DNA of 64,000 nucleotides, from NCBI GenBank assembly GCA_018662005.1, contig JABJHA010000015.1, positions 106,497-170,496 of the forward strand, written 5' to 3'. Under the pieces are notes generated by a model that searched no databases, was not told the DNA's origin, and saw only the letters and a list, made by a program, of their open reading frames with translations. Shown in pieces: positions 8,355 to 18,052 of this stretch (position 1 is its first letter; each line of letters starts with the position of its first letter). Both the position numbers and the translations under genes were made by a program. This DNA comes from Rhodospirillaceae bacterium. GTDB lineage: Bacteria > Pseudomonadota > Alphaproteobacteria > Rhodospirillales > JABHCV01.

Positions 8355-9455
8355 ATGCGCCTTTCTACAACCATGTCCCTGTATATTGGCAGACAATTCA
8401 TTGTCAGCTTTTTGGCCATCTTCACGATCCTTCTGACCCTGATTTTATTAGTCGATGTGATCGAACTATTAAGACGCGCCGCGTCAAAACCGCAGGTAAA
8501 TTTCGCCATGGTCATGGAAATGGCCGTTCTGAAACTTCCCCATATGGGCCAACAGCTTTTCCCCTTTGCCATCCTATTCGGCGGGATGTCCGCATTTTGG
8601 CGTCTGACCCGCAATCACGAACTTGTTGTATCACGCGCAGCGGGCGTATCGGCTTGGCAATTTCTTCTGCCGGTACTGGTTTTGGCTTTTATCTTGGGCA
8701 TTGTAAAAATTTCCATTTTTAATCCACTGGCTTCGACCATGCTGACCCGTTTTGAACGGGTTGAAGCGGCAGCCTTTAAAGGGCAGGAAAGTTTCCTCGC
8801 CCTTTCAAGTTCCGGGTTATGGCTGCGCCAGTCCGATGGCACGGATCAATCGGTTATCCATGCCAAGAGTTTTTTACAACAAGGCAAAGAGGTCGAATTA
8901 GGAGCCGTCAATGTGTTCATTTACAAGGGGGTGGGTGAATTCATAAAACGCATTGATGCCAGTGGAGCTATTTTGGAAGATGGCTTCTGGCATATGAATG
9001 ATGTCTGGATTCATCAACCCGATGTCCCCTCTCAACACGAAGAGGAATTCTGGCTGGAAACGGACCTGACACTGGGCTCCATTCAGGATAATTTCGCGCC
9101 TCCTGAAACAATGTCGTTCTGGGATTTGCCCGCCTTTATTGAAACCCTTGAAGGATCAGGATTTTCTGCGGTCCGTCATCGTTTACATTGGCATTCCCTG
9201 CTGGCGGCACCCTTGCTAATGTGCGCCATGGTGCTCATCGCGGCTACTTTTACACTGCGCCATGCACGACGAGGAGGGACAGTTTTTGTTATTTCAGGTG
9301 GCGTTTTAACCGGCTTTGTACTTTATTTTTTCTCGGATGTCGTTTTTGCCCTTGGCCTTTCGGACTCGATCCCTGTAACACTTGCCGCCTGGACCCCATC
9401 AGGTGTGACTTTATTGCTGGGACTTGCGATGTTGCTCCATCTTGAGGATGGTTAG
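8355..9455 (+). CDS. lptG: LPS export ABC transporter permease LptG
   Basis: 366-residue partner of LptF in the inner-membrane LPS extractor. Helices near the N-terminus (QFIVSFLAIFTILLTLILLV, residues 13-32), FWRLTRNHELVVSRAAGVS coupling region, a periplasmic domain from about 130 to 270 and three C-terminal helices. ATG is two bases after the lptF stop. The 3' end carries the ribosome binding site of lptD. Confidence 0.88.
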   Translation: MRLSTTMSLYIGRQFIVSFLAIFTILLTLILLVDVIELLRRAASKPQVNFAMVMEMAVLKLPHMGQQLFPFAILFGGMSAFWRLTRNHELVVSRAAGVSAWQFLLPVLVLAFILGIVKISIFNPLASTMLTRFERVEAAAFKGQESFLALSSSGLWLRQSDGTDQSVIHAKSFLQQGKEVELGAVNVFIYKGVGEFIKRIDASGAILEDGFWHMNDVWIHQPDVPSQHEEEFWLETDLTLGSIQDNFAPPETMSFWDLPAFIETLEGSGFSAVRHRLHWHSLLAAPLLMCAMVLIAATFTLRHARRGGTVFVISGGVLTGFVLYFFSDVVFALGLSDSIPVTLAAWTPSGVTLLLGLAMLLHLEDG

Positions 9456-9462
9456 GGTCGAA

Positions 9463-11709
9463 ATGAATACGCTGGGCTTTATGCATAAAATTACCGGACC
9501 ATTCTTATTGCTGCTTGTCATTCTGGCCCTTGCGCCCGGTCGGGTCCAAGCCGCCTTACCTGACGGCTTCACCCAGGTTTCGCAAAACAGCCCAGCATCC
9601 ACTGAAGAGGACCAAAGCGGCGAAGTTCGCTTCAGCGCCGATGAAATGCAGCATGATCAAGGACTCGACATTGTCACTGCCCGTGGAAATGTTCAGGTTC
9701 AGCATCAGGACCGCATCCTTACTGCCGATGTTATCGTTTACAACCGCAAGCAGGAATTTGTCACCGCTTCGGGAAACGTCACTTTGCTGGAACCGTCGGG
9801 TGACGTTCTTTTCGCCGAATTTATGGAACTGTCCGGCGATTTGAGAGATGGCGTCGTCGCCGATTTGCGAGCCATATTAAAAGATGGTTCACTGCTCGCC
9901 GCCAATGGCGGCAGGCGGACTGACGCCAATATTCTTGATATGCGCAACGCTGTCTATTCACCCTGCCGCCTGTGTGAAGAAGATCCTTCAGCTGCACCAT
10001 TGTGGCAGGTAAAGGCCGTCAAGGTCATTCATGATAAAAAACGCCAAACAATTGAATATCGCGATGCCTGGCTTGAATTTGCTGGTGTCCCGGTTCTTTA
10101 CACCCCTTATCTTTCACACCCTGATCCAACGGTAAAAAGAAAGAGTGGTTTTCTGACGCCATCCTTTGGGACTTCTAATGCAGTGGGATCGTTTGTTACG
10201 ACACCGTATTTCTTCAATATTGCTACCAATGCAGACGCTACACTAAGCCCGTCATTTACTGATGATGAAGGCATTATTATGGCTGGCGAATACCGTCACA
10301 AATTCACCGAAGGTGATTTCAAGGTTCGCGGCAGCCTCAAGGATAACACGTCGTCATCAAAGCTGACCTACTCCACCGAAAGCGGAATTTCCGGAATTCG
10401 GGGACATATCGCCGCCAAAGGACGTTTCGATTATGATCAGACCTGGCGTTGGGGTTTCGATATAAATAGACAATCTGATCAAGCCTATATGTCGAGGTTT
10501 GGTTATGCCAGTGACAACACACTTCCTGAAATCACTAATGCCTTGCCGTCCCAGGGCTTTGTAGAAGGTTTCCGCGGCCGCAATTTCATACAGGCCCGTG
10601 GTCTTCATTTTCAAAACACCCTGACAAATCAGGACGATAACTCGACCCCCCTGATACTCCCGCTCATTGATTTCAACCATGTCAGCGAGCCTGATCGCTA
10701 CGGTGGTTATTCAACACTTGACGTCAATGCATTGGCTTTAAGCAGGGCAGAAGGTTCCGATACCCGCCGGCTGTCCATTCGCGGTGGATGGAACCTTCCC
10801 TACATAGCGCCGGCGGGGGATGTTTATACCTTATCGACAAAACTGATCGGCGATTTCTACAATACCAGCAGTCTTACAGTCGTCGGTCAGAACAATACAT
10901 CTAATTTTGCCCACCGCCTTCTTCCGCAGGTCGCCCTTGATTGGCGTTATCCTTTCGTCAGCGGTCGTGGCGACGTCTATCAAATGTTTGAGCCCATAGC
11001 CTCTGTCGTTGTTAGTCCTTACGGTGGAAACTCTCCTGATATTCCCAATGAGGACTCTCAAAACCTTGAATTTGACGACACCAATTTGTTTAGCGACAAC
11101 CGCTTTACGGGCCTGGATCGTGTCGAGGGGGGGCCCAGACTTAACTATGGTTTCAAATGGGGCGTGTTCGGCAAAAATGGCGGCTCGACAAGTTTGCTTC
11201 TTGGCCAAAGTTACCGTTACAAAACCGATGACAGTTTCGCTGATGGTTCAGGCCTTGAAGATAATGTGTCCGATATTGTCGGCCGCGTTCACGTATCGCC
11301 GAATTCAATGCTGGATATCTATTACCGGACCCGGCTTGATCAATCCAATCTTGAATCCCGGCGAAACGAAATTGATGTCAGTGCTGGCGTCCCCGCACTG
11401 CGTTTGAATACCCGTTATGTCTATTTCGACCGGCAGCAAGGCAGTGAGTTTGCCGGCCGTGAGGAAATCAAAGGTTCTCTCTCATCTCAAATAAACAAAA
11501 CATGGCGTAGCAGCATCAGTGCAACACAGGATTTGGTTGAAGGTGATTTACGCAGGATGAGTGTAAATCTGACCTATGAAGACGAGTGTTTTCTTTTTTC
11601 CACAAACTTCAATCGTGAATTATACCAAAACAGTGAATTACAGCCTGATAATTCTATAATTTTCCGTATTCTTTTCAAAACTCTGGGCGAGGTTTCCCCA
11701 GGTGTTTAA
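9463..11709 (+). CDS. lptD: LPS-assembly outer-membrane protein LptD
   Basis: Outer-membrane barrel that receives LPS from the LptA bridge and inserts it into the outer leaflet. With the ATG at 9463 it has 748 residues and a signal peptide ending near GRVQA-ALPDG. An OstA/LptA-like domain follows (FSADEMQHDQGLDIVTARGN), then the conserved CRLCEEDPSAAPLW and TPYLSHPDPTVKRKSGFL region, then the barrel. Cysteines in CRLC and DECFLFS are candidates for the disulfides typical of LptD. An in-frame TTG at 9424 would add 13 residues inside lptG; ATG 9463 has TTAGGG upstream and a cleaner signal peptide. Confidence 0.9.
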   Translation: MNTLGFMHKITGPFLLLLVILALAPGRVQAALPDGFTQVSQNSPASTEEDQSGEVRFSADEMQHDQGLDIVTARGNVQVQHQDRILTADVIVYNRKQEFVTASGNVTLLEPSGDVLFAEFMELSGDLRDGVVADLRAILKDGSLLAANGGRRTDANILDMRNAVYSPCRLCEEDPSAAPLWQVKAVKVIHDKKRQTIEYRDAWLEFAGVPVLYTPYLSHPDPTVKRKSGFLTPSFGTSNAVGSFVTTPYFFNIATNADATLSPSFTDDEGIIMAGEYRHKFTEGDFKVRGSLKDNTSSSKLTYSTESGISGIRGHIAAKGRFDYDQTWRWGFDINRQSDQAYMSRFGYASDNTLPEITNALPSQGFVEGFRGRNFIQARGLHFQNTLTNQDDNSTPLILPLIDFNHVSEPDRYGGYSTLDVNALALSRAEGSDTRRLSIRGGWNLPYIAPAGDVYTLSTKLIGDFYNTSSLTVVGQNNTSNFAHRLLPQVALDWRYPFVSGRGDVYQMFEPIASVVVSPYGGNSPDIPNEDSQNLEFDDTNLFSDNRFTGLDRVEGGPRLNYGFKWGVFGKNGGSTSLLLGQSYRYKTDDSFADGSGLEDNVSDIVGRVHVSPNSMLDIYYRTRLDQSNLESRRNEIDVSAGVPALRLNTRYVYFDRQQGSEFAGREEIKGSLSSQINKTWRSSISATQDLVEGDLRRMSVNLTYEDECFLFSTNFNRELYQNSELQPDNSIIFRILFKTLGEVSPGV

Positions 11710-13024
11710 ATTTCCAATTTCCATCAAACGTGCCCAAATGGGCAATTCCGCCACGAAGAAAATCTGGCGACATATCGTTTTGTCAACGTTGATGGCATTG
11801 ACCATAACTCTTATCCCTTTACCCGCAGCAACCCAGACCCTTGGCATTGCCGCTGTTGTCAATGACGACGTCATCTCGATCTACGATCTGCAAGCCAGAA
11901 TGTTGATGCTTATCGTCACATCCAATCAGAAAGACACCCCTGAATTGCGCCGCCGACTTACCCGGCAAGTTCTTAATAATCTGATCGATGAAAAACTGAA
12001 AATGCAAGAAGCCAAGCGCCTGGATATCAGGGTTCCAACCGAGGCGCTGGAACGCACCTACGCAGACATGGAAGCCGGCAACAATTTGCCCAAAGGCGGA
12101 TTGACGCAATACCTGTCCAAAAACGGTGTCGACCGACTGGTGTTAATCGACCAGATTGAAGCCACTATTGCCTGGGCCGATAGCATTAACATGTTGTTTC
12201 GCGGTCAAACCACCATCAGTGAGGAAGAAATTGATGAGGTTGTAAACGAAATAAAAGAAGGCAAGGGAAAGCCGGAATATCTGACTGCGGAAATTTTTCT
12301 TCCCGTCAACAATCCCGCTAAGGCCAATGAAGTTCTTAACAACACGCTGCGTCTTATCGAGCAACTTAAGAGCGGTGCCAGCTTTAGTGTTCTGGCCAGG
12401 AATTATTCACAAAGCGCCTCTGCCGCCGTCGGCGGTGACCTGGGATGGGTTCGTCAGGGGCAATTGCCACAGGAAATTGACAAGAACCTGATCCCCTTGA
12501 GAAAGGGCGAGATATCAGACCCCCTGCGCAGTGTGTCCGGATATCATATCATTTTCAAAAGAGATGATCGCATCGGGCAGGGCATACCCTTATCACAAGA
12601 GAAAATTGATCTTAGACAAGTGTTTTTACCGCTTGCTGCGACAAGCAATGAAAGTGATAAAACAAACTTGATGGGAAAAGCCAAAACAATGGCCGCAGGT
12701 GCTTCTGGTTGTACCGTTATGGAAAAACTGGAAGAAGAAAGCGCCTCACCCTTATCGGGCAGTCTGGGCGTTGTCGAAACATCATCATTGCCAGGCACAA
12801 TCCAAAAGGTCGTAAAGGGCCTGCCGGTTGGCGTCGCGAGTGATCCGATCCCAGCAGACGGGGGAATTATATTCCTGATGATTTGTAAGCGCACTGGCAC
12901 ATCGGCGCTGGATATTCTGCGGCCACAAATCAGGCAGCGCCTGATGACGGAACGCCTCGACAATGCGGCCAGGGGACATCTGCGTGATTTGCGCCAGGCT
13001 GCTTTTCTGGATATCAGGATATGA
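11702..13024 (+). CDS. surA: Periplasmic chaperone / peptidyl-prolyl isomerase SurA
   Basis: 440 residues. After a signal segment (HIVLSTLMALTITLIPLPAA) comes the SurA N-terminal domain beginning at IAAVVNDDVISIYDL. A parvulin domain at about 180-290 contains GGDLGWVRQGQLPQ and LRSVSGYHIIF. A second, more degenerate parvulin-like region follows. SurA escorts outer-membrane proteins such as LptD to the BAM complex, which fits its position next to lptD. GTG start overlaps the lptD stop by eight bases with GCGAGG nine bases upstream. The internal ATG at 11738 has no ribosome binding site. Confidence 0.88.
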   Translation: MFKFPISIKRAQMGNSATKKIWRHIVLSTLMALTITLIPLPAATQTLGIAAVVNDDVISIYDLQARMLMLIVTSNQKDTPELRRRLTRQVLNNLIDEKLKMQEAKRLDIRVPTEALERTYADMEAGNNLPKGGLTQYLSKNGVDRLVLIDQIEATIAWADSINMLFRGQTTISEEEIDEVVNEIKEGKGKPEYLTAEIFLPVNNPAKANEVLNNTLRLIEQLKSGASFSVLARNYSQSASAAVGGDLGWVRQGQLPQEIDKNLIPLRKGEISDPLRSVSGYHIIFKRDDRIGQGIPLSQEKIDLRQVFLPLAATSNESDKTNLMGKAKTMAAGASGCTVMEKLEEESASPLSGSLGVVETSSLPGTIQKVVKGLPVGVASDPIPADGGIIFLMICKRTGTSALDILRPQIRQRLMTERLDNAARGHLRDLRQAAFLDIRI

Positions 13025-14046
13025 GCAACGCCGCGTCGCCGGTTAGCGGCAGCGGCCTACCCCGCCCCCTGGCCTTGACCATGGGAGAACCTGCCGGCAT
13101 TGGCGGTGATATTACCCTTAAGGTTTGGTTGGCAAATCAAAGCATTCCATTTTTCGTCATTGATGATCTGGAACGTCTTAAGCGACTGGCAGATAAACTT
13201 GAACTTGATGTTCCCCTGGTCGAAATCCGTGATCCGGCCGAAACGTCTGATATCTTTTCCAAAGCCCTGCCGATCCTGCACCGCCCTTTGAAAGCCGATC
13301 CCGTTCCGGGACATCCTGATCCTGAAAATACCGGAGCTGTCATTGAGTCAATCAAATTGGCCGTCGAAATAGTAAATGCCGGTCAGGGATCGGGCGTCGT
13401 TACCAATCCCATTCACAAGAAATCGCTTTATGACGCTGGATTCAAATATCCCGGACATACAGAATTTCTGGCTGGGTTGGCCGCTATCGACACGCCACCA
13501 GTGATGATGTTGGCCTCGCCCGAAATAAGAGTCGTGCCGGTCAGCGTTCACGTCAGCATGGCTCAGGCCATTGCCAGCCTGAATGCTGAAGATATCATCA
13601 CCTTGAGCACAATCACCGCCAGGGCACTGGAAAAGGATTTCGCCATTTCTGCGCCCAGATTGGCCATCGCCGGGCTTAACCCTCACGCCGGGGAAGGTGG
13701 CGAAATGGGACTGGAAGAAAGCCAAATAATCGCCCCGGCCATTGCAAAATTACAGGAACTGGGGATTGATGCCAGTGGCCCCTGGCCACCTGATACCCTG
13801 TTCCATGCGGCAGCCCGCAAAACCTACGACGCCGCCATTTGCATGTATCACGATCAAGCCCTGATCCCCATCAAGACCATCGATTTCGATGGCGCCGTCA
13901 ACGTCACACTGGGTTTGCCCTTTGTCCGCACCTCACCCGATCACGGTACTGCCTTCGACATCGCCGGAACCGGCAAGGCCAGTGAGACAAGCCTGCTTGC
14001 AGCTTTGCAGATGGCTTCCGATATAGCTGCCCGGCGAACCCAATGA
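13021..14046 (+). CDS. pdxA: 4-hydroxythreonine-4-phosphate dehydrogenase
   Basis: 341-residue NAD-dependent, metal-requiring enzyme of the deoxyxylulose-phosphate-dependent pyridoxal phosphate pathway; its product condenses with DXP in the PdxJ reaction. Family signatures are [11 protein letters not shown] at the start, [28 protein letters not shown] and [14 protein letters not shown], which carry the metal-binding histidines. ATGA overlap with surA and with rsmA, so it is translated in a coupled chain. surA-pdxA-rsmA is a widely conserved trio. Confidence 0.92.
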   Translation: MSNAASPVSGSGLPRPLALTMGEPAGIGGDITLKVWLANQSIPFFVIDDLERLKRLADKLELDVPLVEIRDPAETSDIFSKALPILHRPLKADPVPGHPDPENTGAVIESIKLAVEIVNAGQGSGVVTNPIHKKSLYDAGFKYPGHTEFLAGLAAIDTPPVMMLASPEIRVVPVSVHVSMAQAIASLNAEDIITLSTITARALEKDFAISAPRLAIAGLNPHAGEGGEMGLEESQIIAPAIAKLQELGIDASGPWPPDTLFHAAARKTYDAAICMYHDQALIPIKTIDFDGAVNVTLGLPFVRTSPDHGTAFDIAGTGKASETSLLAALQMASDIAARRTQ

Positions 14047-14852
14047 CAGCCGAACTTCCGCCGCTGCGGGACATCATCAGTCGTTTTGGCCTGGATGCCC
14101 GCAAGAGATTCGGCCAGCACTTCCTCCTCGACCTGAACCTGACCGCCCGCATTGCCCGCAGTGCCGGTGATTTGTCAAACTGCACAGTGATAGAAGTTGG
14201 CCCCGGGCCTGGCGGACTGACCCGGGCGCTTCTGGAAGCCGGAGCAAGGCAGGTCATCGCCATCGAACGTGATCCACGTTGCGTAGAAGCAATGGAAGAC
14301 CTGAGCCAGTATTTTGAAGGCAGGCTTATGGTTATCGACGCCGATGCGATGGAACTTGATATCAGCAGCCTAGCCAAGGGACCTAAAAAGATCGTCGCCA
14401 ATCTGCCGTATAATGTGGCAACACCGCTTTTGATTGGCTGGCTGCACCAGATCGCGTGCTATGAAAGCCTGACCTTGATGTTTCAGAAGGAAGTCGCCGA
14501 CAGACTGACCGCCAATCCCGGCAACAAAACTTATGGTCGCCTGTCAGTGCTGACACAATGGCTGTGCCACACCACCCACGATTTTAATATCGCCCGAACG
14601 GCTTTTACCCCGCCGCCCAAAGTTGAAAGCACCGTGGTCACCTTGACACCCCGTCCGGCCCCCCTGGCCGAATGCAATTGGCAGGCATTGGAACAAGTCA
14701 CCGCAGCCGCCTTCGGTCAGCGCCGAAAGATGCTGCGCGCCAGCCTGAAATCCTTGAATGCTGATCTGGGAAAAATAGGCATCGACCCGACTGCCAGGGC
14801 CGAAACCCTAAGCCCTGAACAGTTTTGCGCGATTGCCCGTTTAATCGAATAA
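14043..14852 (+). CDS. rsmA: 16S rRNA (A1518/A1519-N6) dimethyltransferase
   Basis: KsgA/RsmA dimethylates two adjacent adenines near the 3' end of 16S rRNA using SAM. The 269 residues contain [10 protein letters not shown] at 20-29, the SAM motif [19 protein letters not shown], the acidic IERD, and the catalytic [11 protein letters not shown]. Start codon overlaps the pdxA stop (ATGA). Its last 12 bases overlap the convergent hydratase gene on the minus strand, and no terminator lies between them. Confidence 0.92.
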   Translation: MTAELPPLRDIISRFGLDARKRFGQHFLLDLNLTARIARSAGDLSNCTVIEVGPGPGGLTRALLEAGARQVIAIERDPRCVEAMEDLSQYFEGRLMVIDADAMELDISSLAKGPKKIVANLPYNVATPLLIGWLHQIACYESLTLMFQKEVADRLTANPGNKTYGRLSVLTQWLCHTTHDFNIARTAFTPPPKVESTVVTLTPRPAPLAECNWQALEQVTAAAFGQRRKMLRASLKSLNADLGKIGIDPTARAETLSPEQFCAIARLIE

Positions 14853-15620
14853 AGCCTGCACGTCGCCCAGCCCGTCGATAGAAATAACCGCCCTGGCAGG
14901 TGCCGTATCCAGCCATTGCACAGGGGTCAGTGAGCCGGTCAGGATAAACTCACCGGCCTTCAAACCCCGGCCCAGCGCCGACATGCGATTAGCCAGCCAC
15001 AGGACTGCCTGCAGCGGATGACCAAGAACTTCGGCGCCAAGACCGCTGCCTTGCTGGCTGCCATCAATGTAGACACGCCCTTCCACTGCGGCCAAATCGA
15101 GCCCACGCCAGTCCGTGACCTCTGCCCCCAGCACACAGGCGGATTGGAAAAAATCATCGGCAATCAGGACTGTCGCCGGCAGGGATAAAAAATCCCCGTA
15201 GCGGTTGTCAACGACCTCAATAGCCGCCATGCAGGCGCCGATGGCCGCCTCAATCTGTGACATGTCGTATAGGGTTTCACTGGCTGGCAAGTCCGACGAA
15301 AGCCTGACGGCGACTTCGCACTCAATACCAACACGCTGGAAATCCTTTGCGTTAAAGTTGCCGCTTCCCTGATGCACCGTGGATTCCACAACGCCGCCAA
15401 AACACGGATTTGGGACACCGACGATTTCCTGCATGACCGCCGTCGTGCAGCCGATTTTGTAGCCGCGGACCGGCCCTTGTCCTTGTGCGTTTTGCCATTC
15501 ATGCAGGGCCGCCTGTACCCTGTAGGCATCATCTTCATTTACCGGAACAAGATTTGCTGCCAACGAAACGCCGGTATTGCCAAGACGGGCCCGGCCAAGA
15601 ATGTTCGCTGCCTCACTCAC
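14841..15620 (-). CDS. 2-keto-4-pentenoate hydratase-like protein
   Basis: 259 residues of the MhpD/fumarylacetoacetate hydrolase fold. Visible are [39 protein letters not shown] (metal-binding E-x-E region), and a C-terminal [13 protein letters not shown]. Family members hydrate 2-hydroxypenta-2,4-dienoate or decarboxylate 4-oxalocrotonate in meta-cleavage pathways. No other ring-cleavage genes are near, so the substrate here is unknown. ATG overlaps the gmk stop by eight bases, which couples it to gmk, an unusual pairing. Converges on rsmA with a 12-base overlap. Confidence 0.8.
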   Translation of the reverse strand: MSEAANILGRARLGNTGVSLAANLVPVNEDDAYRVQAALHEWQNAQGQGPVRGYKIGCTTAVMQEIVGVPNPCFGGVVESTVHQGSGNFNAKDFQRVGIECEVAVRLSSDLPASETLYDMSQIEAAIGACMAAIEVVDNRYGDFLSLPATVLIADDFFQSACVLGAEVTDWRGLDLAAVEGRVYIDGSQQGSGLGAEVLGHPLQAVLWLANRMSALGRGLKAGEFILTGSLTPVQWLDTAPARAVISIDGLGDVQALFD

Positions 15621-16251
15621 CGCTAATATCGCTTACAAAATCATGCAGGCCGATCAGCCGCGCCGTTCTTTGGCGTTCGGCGTTAAGAATCGACACGACC
15701 CTGCTGACACTGTCGTCAATATCCGTATTGACGACGATGTAATCATATTCTGGATAATGGCTCATTTCCGCGGCCGCTTCGGCCATGCGTTTTTTGACCA
15801 CCTCCTCAGAATCCTGGGCACGGGTATAGAGACGCCGTTCAAGTTCTTCCATGCTCGGGGGCAGGATGAACACGCGAACCAGATCCTTCGACGCATTTTC
15901 CGCCAACTGCTGGGTTCCCTGCCAGTCCACATCAAACATCACGTCACGGCCTTCCTTCAGGGCCGCTTCGACCGGATCTTTTGGAGTACCGTAAAAATTA
16001 TCAAAGACCTGGGCGTGTTCGAGCATATTGCCCTCACCGACCATGGCGTCGAAGGTCGCTTTATCGACAAAGTAATAATCCTTACCATCGACTTCACCAG
16101 GTCGGGGGGCGCGAGTCGTCGCCGACACGGACATGGTCAGGTTGTCGTCGCGTTCCATCAATGCGCGGGAAATCGTCGATTTACCGGCACCGGATGGTGA
16201 TGACAAAACGATCATCAGGCCGCGACGGTTAAGGGTGGGATCAGTGTTCAT
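15613..16251 (-). CDS. gmk: Guanylate kinase
   Basis: Phosphorylates GMP to GDP with ATP. The 212 residues start MNTDPTLNRRG and contain the P-loop SSPSGAGKST, the GMP-binding RAPRPGEVDGKDYYFV stretch and the LID-region arginines (RLYTRAQDSEE). I use ATG 16251, four bases after the yicC stop. An in-frame upstream codon at 16293 would add 14 residues lying inside yicC and is not typical of the family. gmk following yicC is a common bacterial pair. Confidence 0.92.
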   Translation of the reverse strand: MNTDPTLNRRGLMIVLSSPSGAGKSTISRALMERDDNLTMSVSATTRAPRPGEVDGKDYYFVDKATFDAMVGEGNMLEHAQVFDNFYGTPKDPVEAALKEGRDVMFDVDWQGTQQLAENASKDLVRVFILPPSMEELERRLYTRAQDSEEVVKKRMAEAAAEMSHYPEYDYIVVNTDIDDSVSRVVSILNAERQRTARLIGLHDFVSDISGE

Positions 16252-16255
16252 TTTT

Positions 16256-17146
16256 CTACTCGATATTCTGCACTTGCTCGCGGAACTGTTCAATCATCGC
16301 CTTCATATCCAGGCCAATACGGGTCAGTTCCACATCACCGGATTTTGAGCACAGGGTATTTGCTTCCCGGTTGAATTCCTGACACAGGAAATCCAGCTTG
16401 CGGCCGATCGCACCATTTTCATTCAAAAGATCCCGTGCGGCCCCGACGTGGGCGCTTAAGCGATCCAGTTCCTCGTTGATATCGGCTTTCGTCATCAATA
16501 GCGCCGCTTCCTGCTCAAGGCGTTCCGCCGACAAGGTGGGAACGTCTTCCAACAATGCCTCGACCTGTTGTTTCAAGCGCTGGCGGATGGTTTCGGGGCG
16601 GGTCGCAGCGGTTTTTGAGGCGGCGGCGCAAAATTCTTCGATTGTGGCGATCTGTTGACCAAGAACACCAGCCAGTCGCGCCCCTTCATCGGCGCGCATG
16701 ACAAGCAGGGCATCCAGCGTTTGATCAAGGCTGACAAGCAACACCGCCTGCAAGTCCTCGCAGGCGTCTTCGGATACGCCCTCGTCGCGCGTTTCGATGA
16801 CACCTTTTAAGGCGAGCAATCCATTGAGACTGGCCGGCCTGGTATCGGGCACGCGCCCCGCCAGTTCAGGTAACAATGCAAGATACCCGTCAAGGATGTC
16901 CTTGTTGATGGTGTAAGGACTGCCCTGGCCCTGCCAGTCGATGCTCAGGGACAACGAGATATTGCCACGGCCAAGGCGTTTTTTGACCCGCTCACGAACC
17001 TCGGACTCCATGAAATCAAAGCCACCGGGCAGGCGGCAGCGCACATCCAGCCCCTTGCCATTGACGCCCCGCGCCTCCCAGACCCAGGAGCACTGATCGT
17101 CAGAGCCTTCGGTACGGGCGTAGCCGGTCATGGAATGTATAGGCAA
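16256..17146 (-). CDS. yicC: YicC-family endoribonuclease
   Basis: 296 residues beginning with the family hallmark SMTGYAR and ending in the DUF1732 C-terminal domain (FLCQEFNREANTLCSKSGD...RIGLDMKAMIEQFREQVQN). YicC proteins are hexameric ribonucleases; in E. coli YicC promotes decay of certain small RNAs. TTG start at 17146 has GGAG seven bases upstream, whereas the ATG five codons in has none. First gene of the minus-strand run yicC-gmk-hydratase, divergent from the SDR gene across a 62-bp promoter gap. Confidence 0.88.
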   Translation of the reverse strand: MPIHSMTGYARTEGSDDQCSWVWEARGVNGKGLDVRCRLPGGFDFMESEVRERVKKRLGRGNISLSLSIDWQGQGSPYTINKDILDGYLALLPELAGRVPDTRPASLNGLLALKGVIETRDEGVSEDACEDLQAVLLVSLDQTLDALLVMRADEGARLAGVLGQQIATIEEFCAAASKTAATRPETIRQRLKQQVEALLEDVPTLSAERLEQEAALLMTKADINEELDRLSAHVGAARDLLNENGAIGRKLDFLCQEFNREANTLCSKSGDVELTRIGLDMKAMIEQFREQVQNIE

Positions 17147-17208
17147 GCGGGTTCTCCGTTTGGGTTATCGCAGGTGCAACTTATATCAAGGTTGACTATA
17201 ACAGAGCC

Positions 17209-17976
17209 ATGAAAAACCCCCGCTGCATTTTGATTACCGGCGCTTCGAGCGGTATTGGCGAGGCATTGGCCCATTATTTTGCCATGCCTGGCGTCTTTTT
17301 GGCCTTAAGTGGGCGTGATCAGGCCCGCCTTGATAAGGTCGCGCAGGTTTGTCGGGATAAAGGGGCCGAGGTCAGCGCCGAGCTTGTCGATGTTTGTGAC
17401 CGGGACGCCATGGCGGACTGGATAAAGCGCACCGATCAAGTGCAGCCCCTTGATCTGGTTATCGCCAACGCCGGTATCTCGGGCGACAGCGGCAGCAACA
17501 GCATTGACTTGAATGAAAACCTCACCCGCGACATCTTCGCTGTCAACTTTGCCGGCGTTTTGAACACCATCTTCCCGGCCCTGACACCGATGCGAAAACG
17601 ACAGCGCGGACAGCTGGCGCTGGTCAGTTCCATGGCCGGGTTTCGGGGTTTGCCCAGCGCCCCCGCTTACTCGACCTCAAAAGTCATGGTCAAAGCTTAC
17701 GGGGAGGCCCTGCACGGCGTACTCGCAAAAGAGGGCATCGGGGTCAGTGTCATCTGTCCGGGCTTTGTGGAAAGCCGGATCACGGCGAAGAATAAATTTC
17801 CCATGCCGCTGCTGATGAAAGCCCCTAAAGCGGCCCGCATTATTGCGGGAGGCCTGGCTAAAAACCGCCTGCTGATTGCCTTCCCGTGGCCTTTTGTCGC
17901 CTTCATGTGGAGCCTCAACCTGCTGCCCCCCTGCTGGGCAAACAAACTGCTCAGCCGCTTGCCTAAGAAGGGCTGA
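17209..17976 (+). CDS. SDR-family NAD(P)-dependent oxidoreductase
   Basis: Classical short-chain dehydrogenase of 255 residues: cofactor motif TGASSGIGEA (11-20), NAGIS, catalytic serine in LVSSMAGFRG, and Y-x3-K in YSTSK. The C-terminus (IAFPWPFVAFMWSLNLLPPCWANKLL) is hydrophobic, suggesting membrane association, which fits members acting on lipidic substrates. The substrate cannot be read from the sequence. It stands alone between yicC (divergent) and the dioxygenase gene. Confidence 0.85.
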   Translation: MKNPRCILITGASSGIGEALAHYFAMPGVFLALSGRDQARLDKVAQVCRDKGAEVSAELVDVCDRDAMADWIKRTDQVQPLDLVIANAGISGDSGSNSIDLNENLTRDIFAVNFAGVLNTIFPALTPMRKRQRGQLALVSSMAGFRGLPSAPAYSTSKVMVKAYGEALHGVLAKEGIGVSVICPGFVESRITAKNKFPMPLLMKAPKAARIIAGGLAKNRLLIAFPWPFVAFMWSLNLLPPCWANKLLSRLPKKG

Positions 17977-18007
17977 CCATATTGTCAGCCACCCGGAAAC
18001 CTTGTTT

Positions 18008-18035
18008 AATATCTGCTCATAACATCAGCAATATT
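18008..18035. promoter_or_regulatory. Imperfect palindrome upstream of the TauD-like gene
   Basis: AATATcTGCT (18008-18017) pairs with AGCAATATT (18027-18035) around nine bases, with one unpaired C. It lies 18 bases before the GTG start, just ahead of the strong GGGGGA ribosome binding site. It could be an operator or a 5'-leader stem. Confidence 0.3.
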
Positions 18036-18052
18036 TTACCGGGGGATATTAA

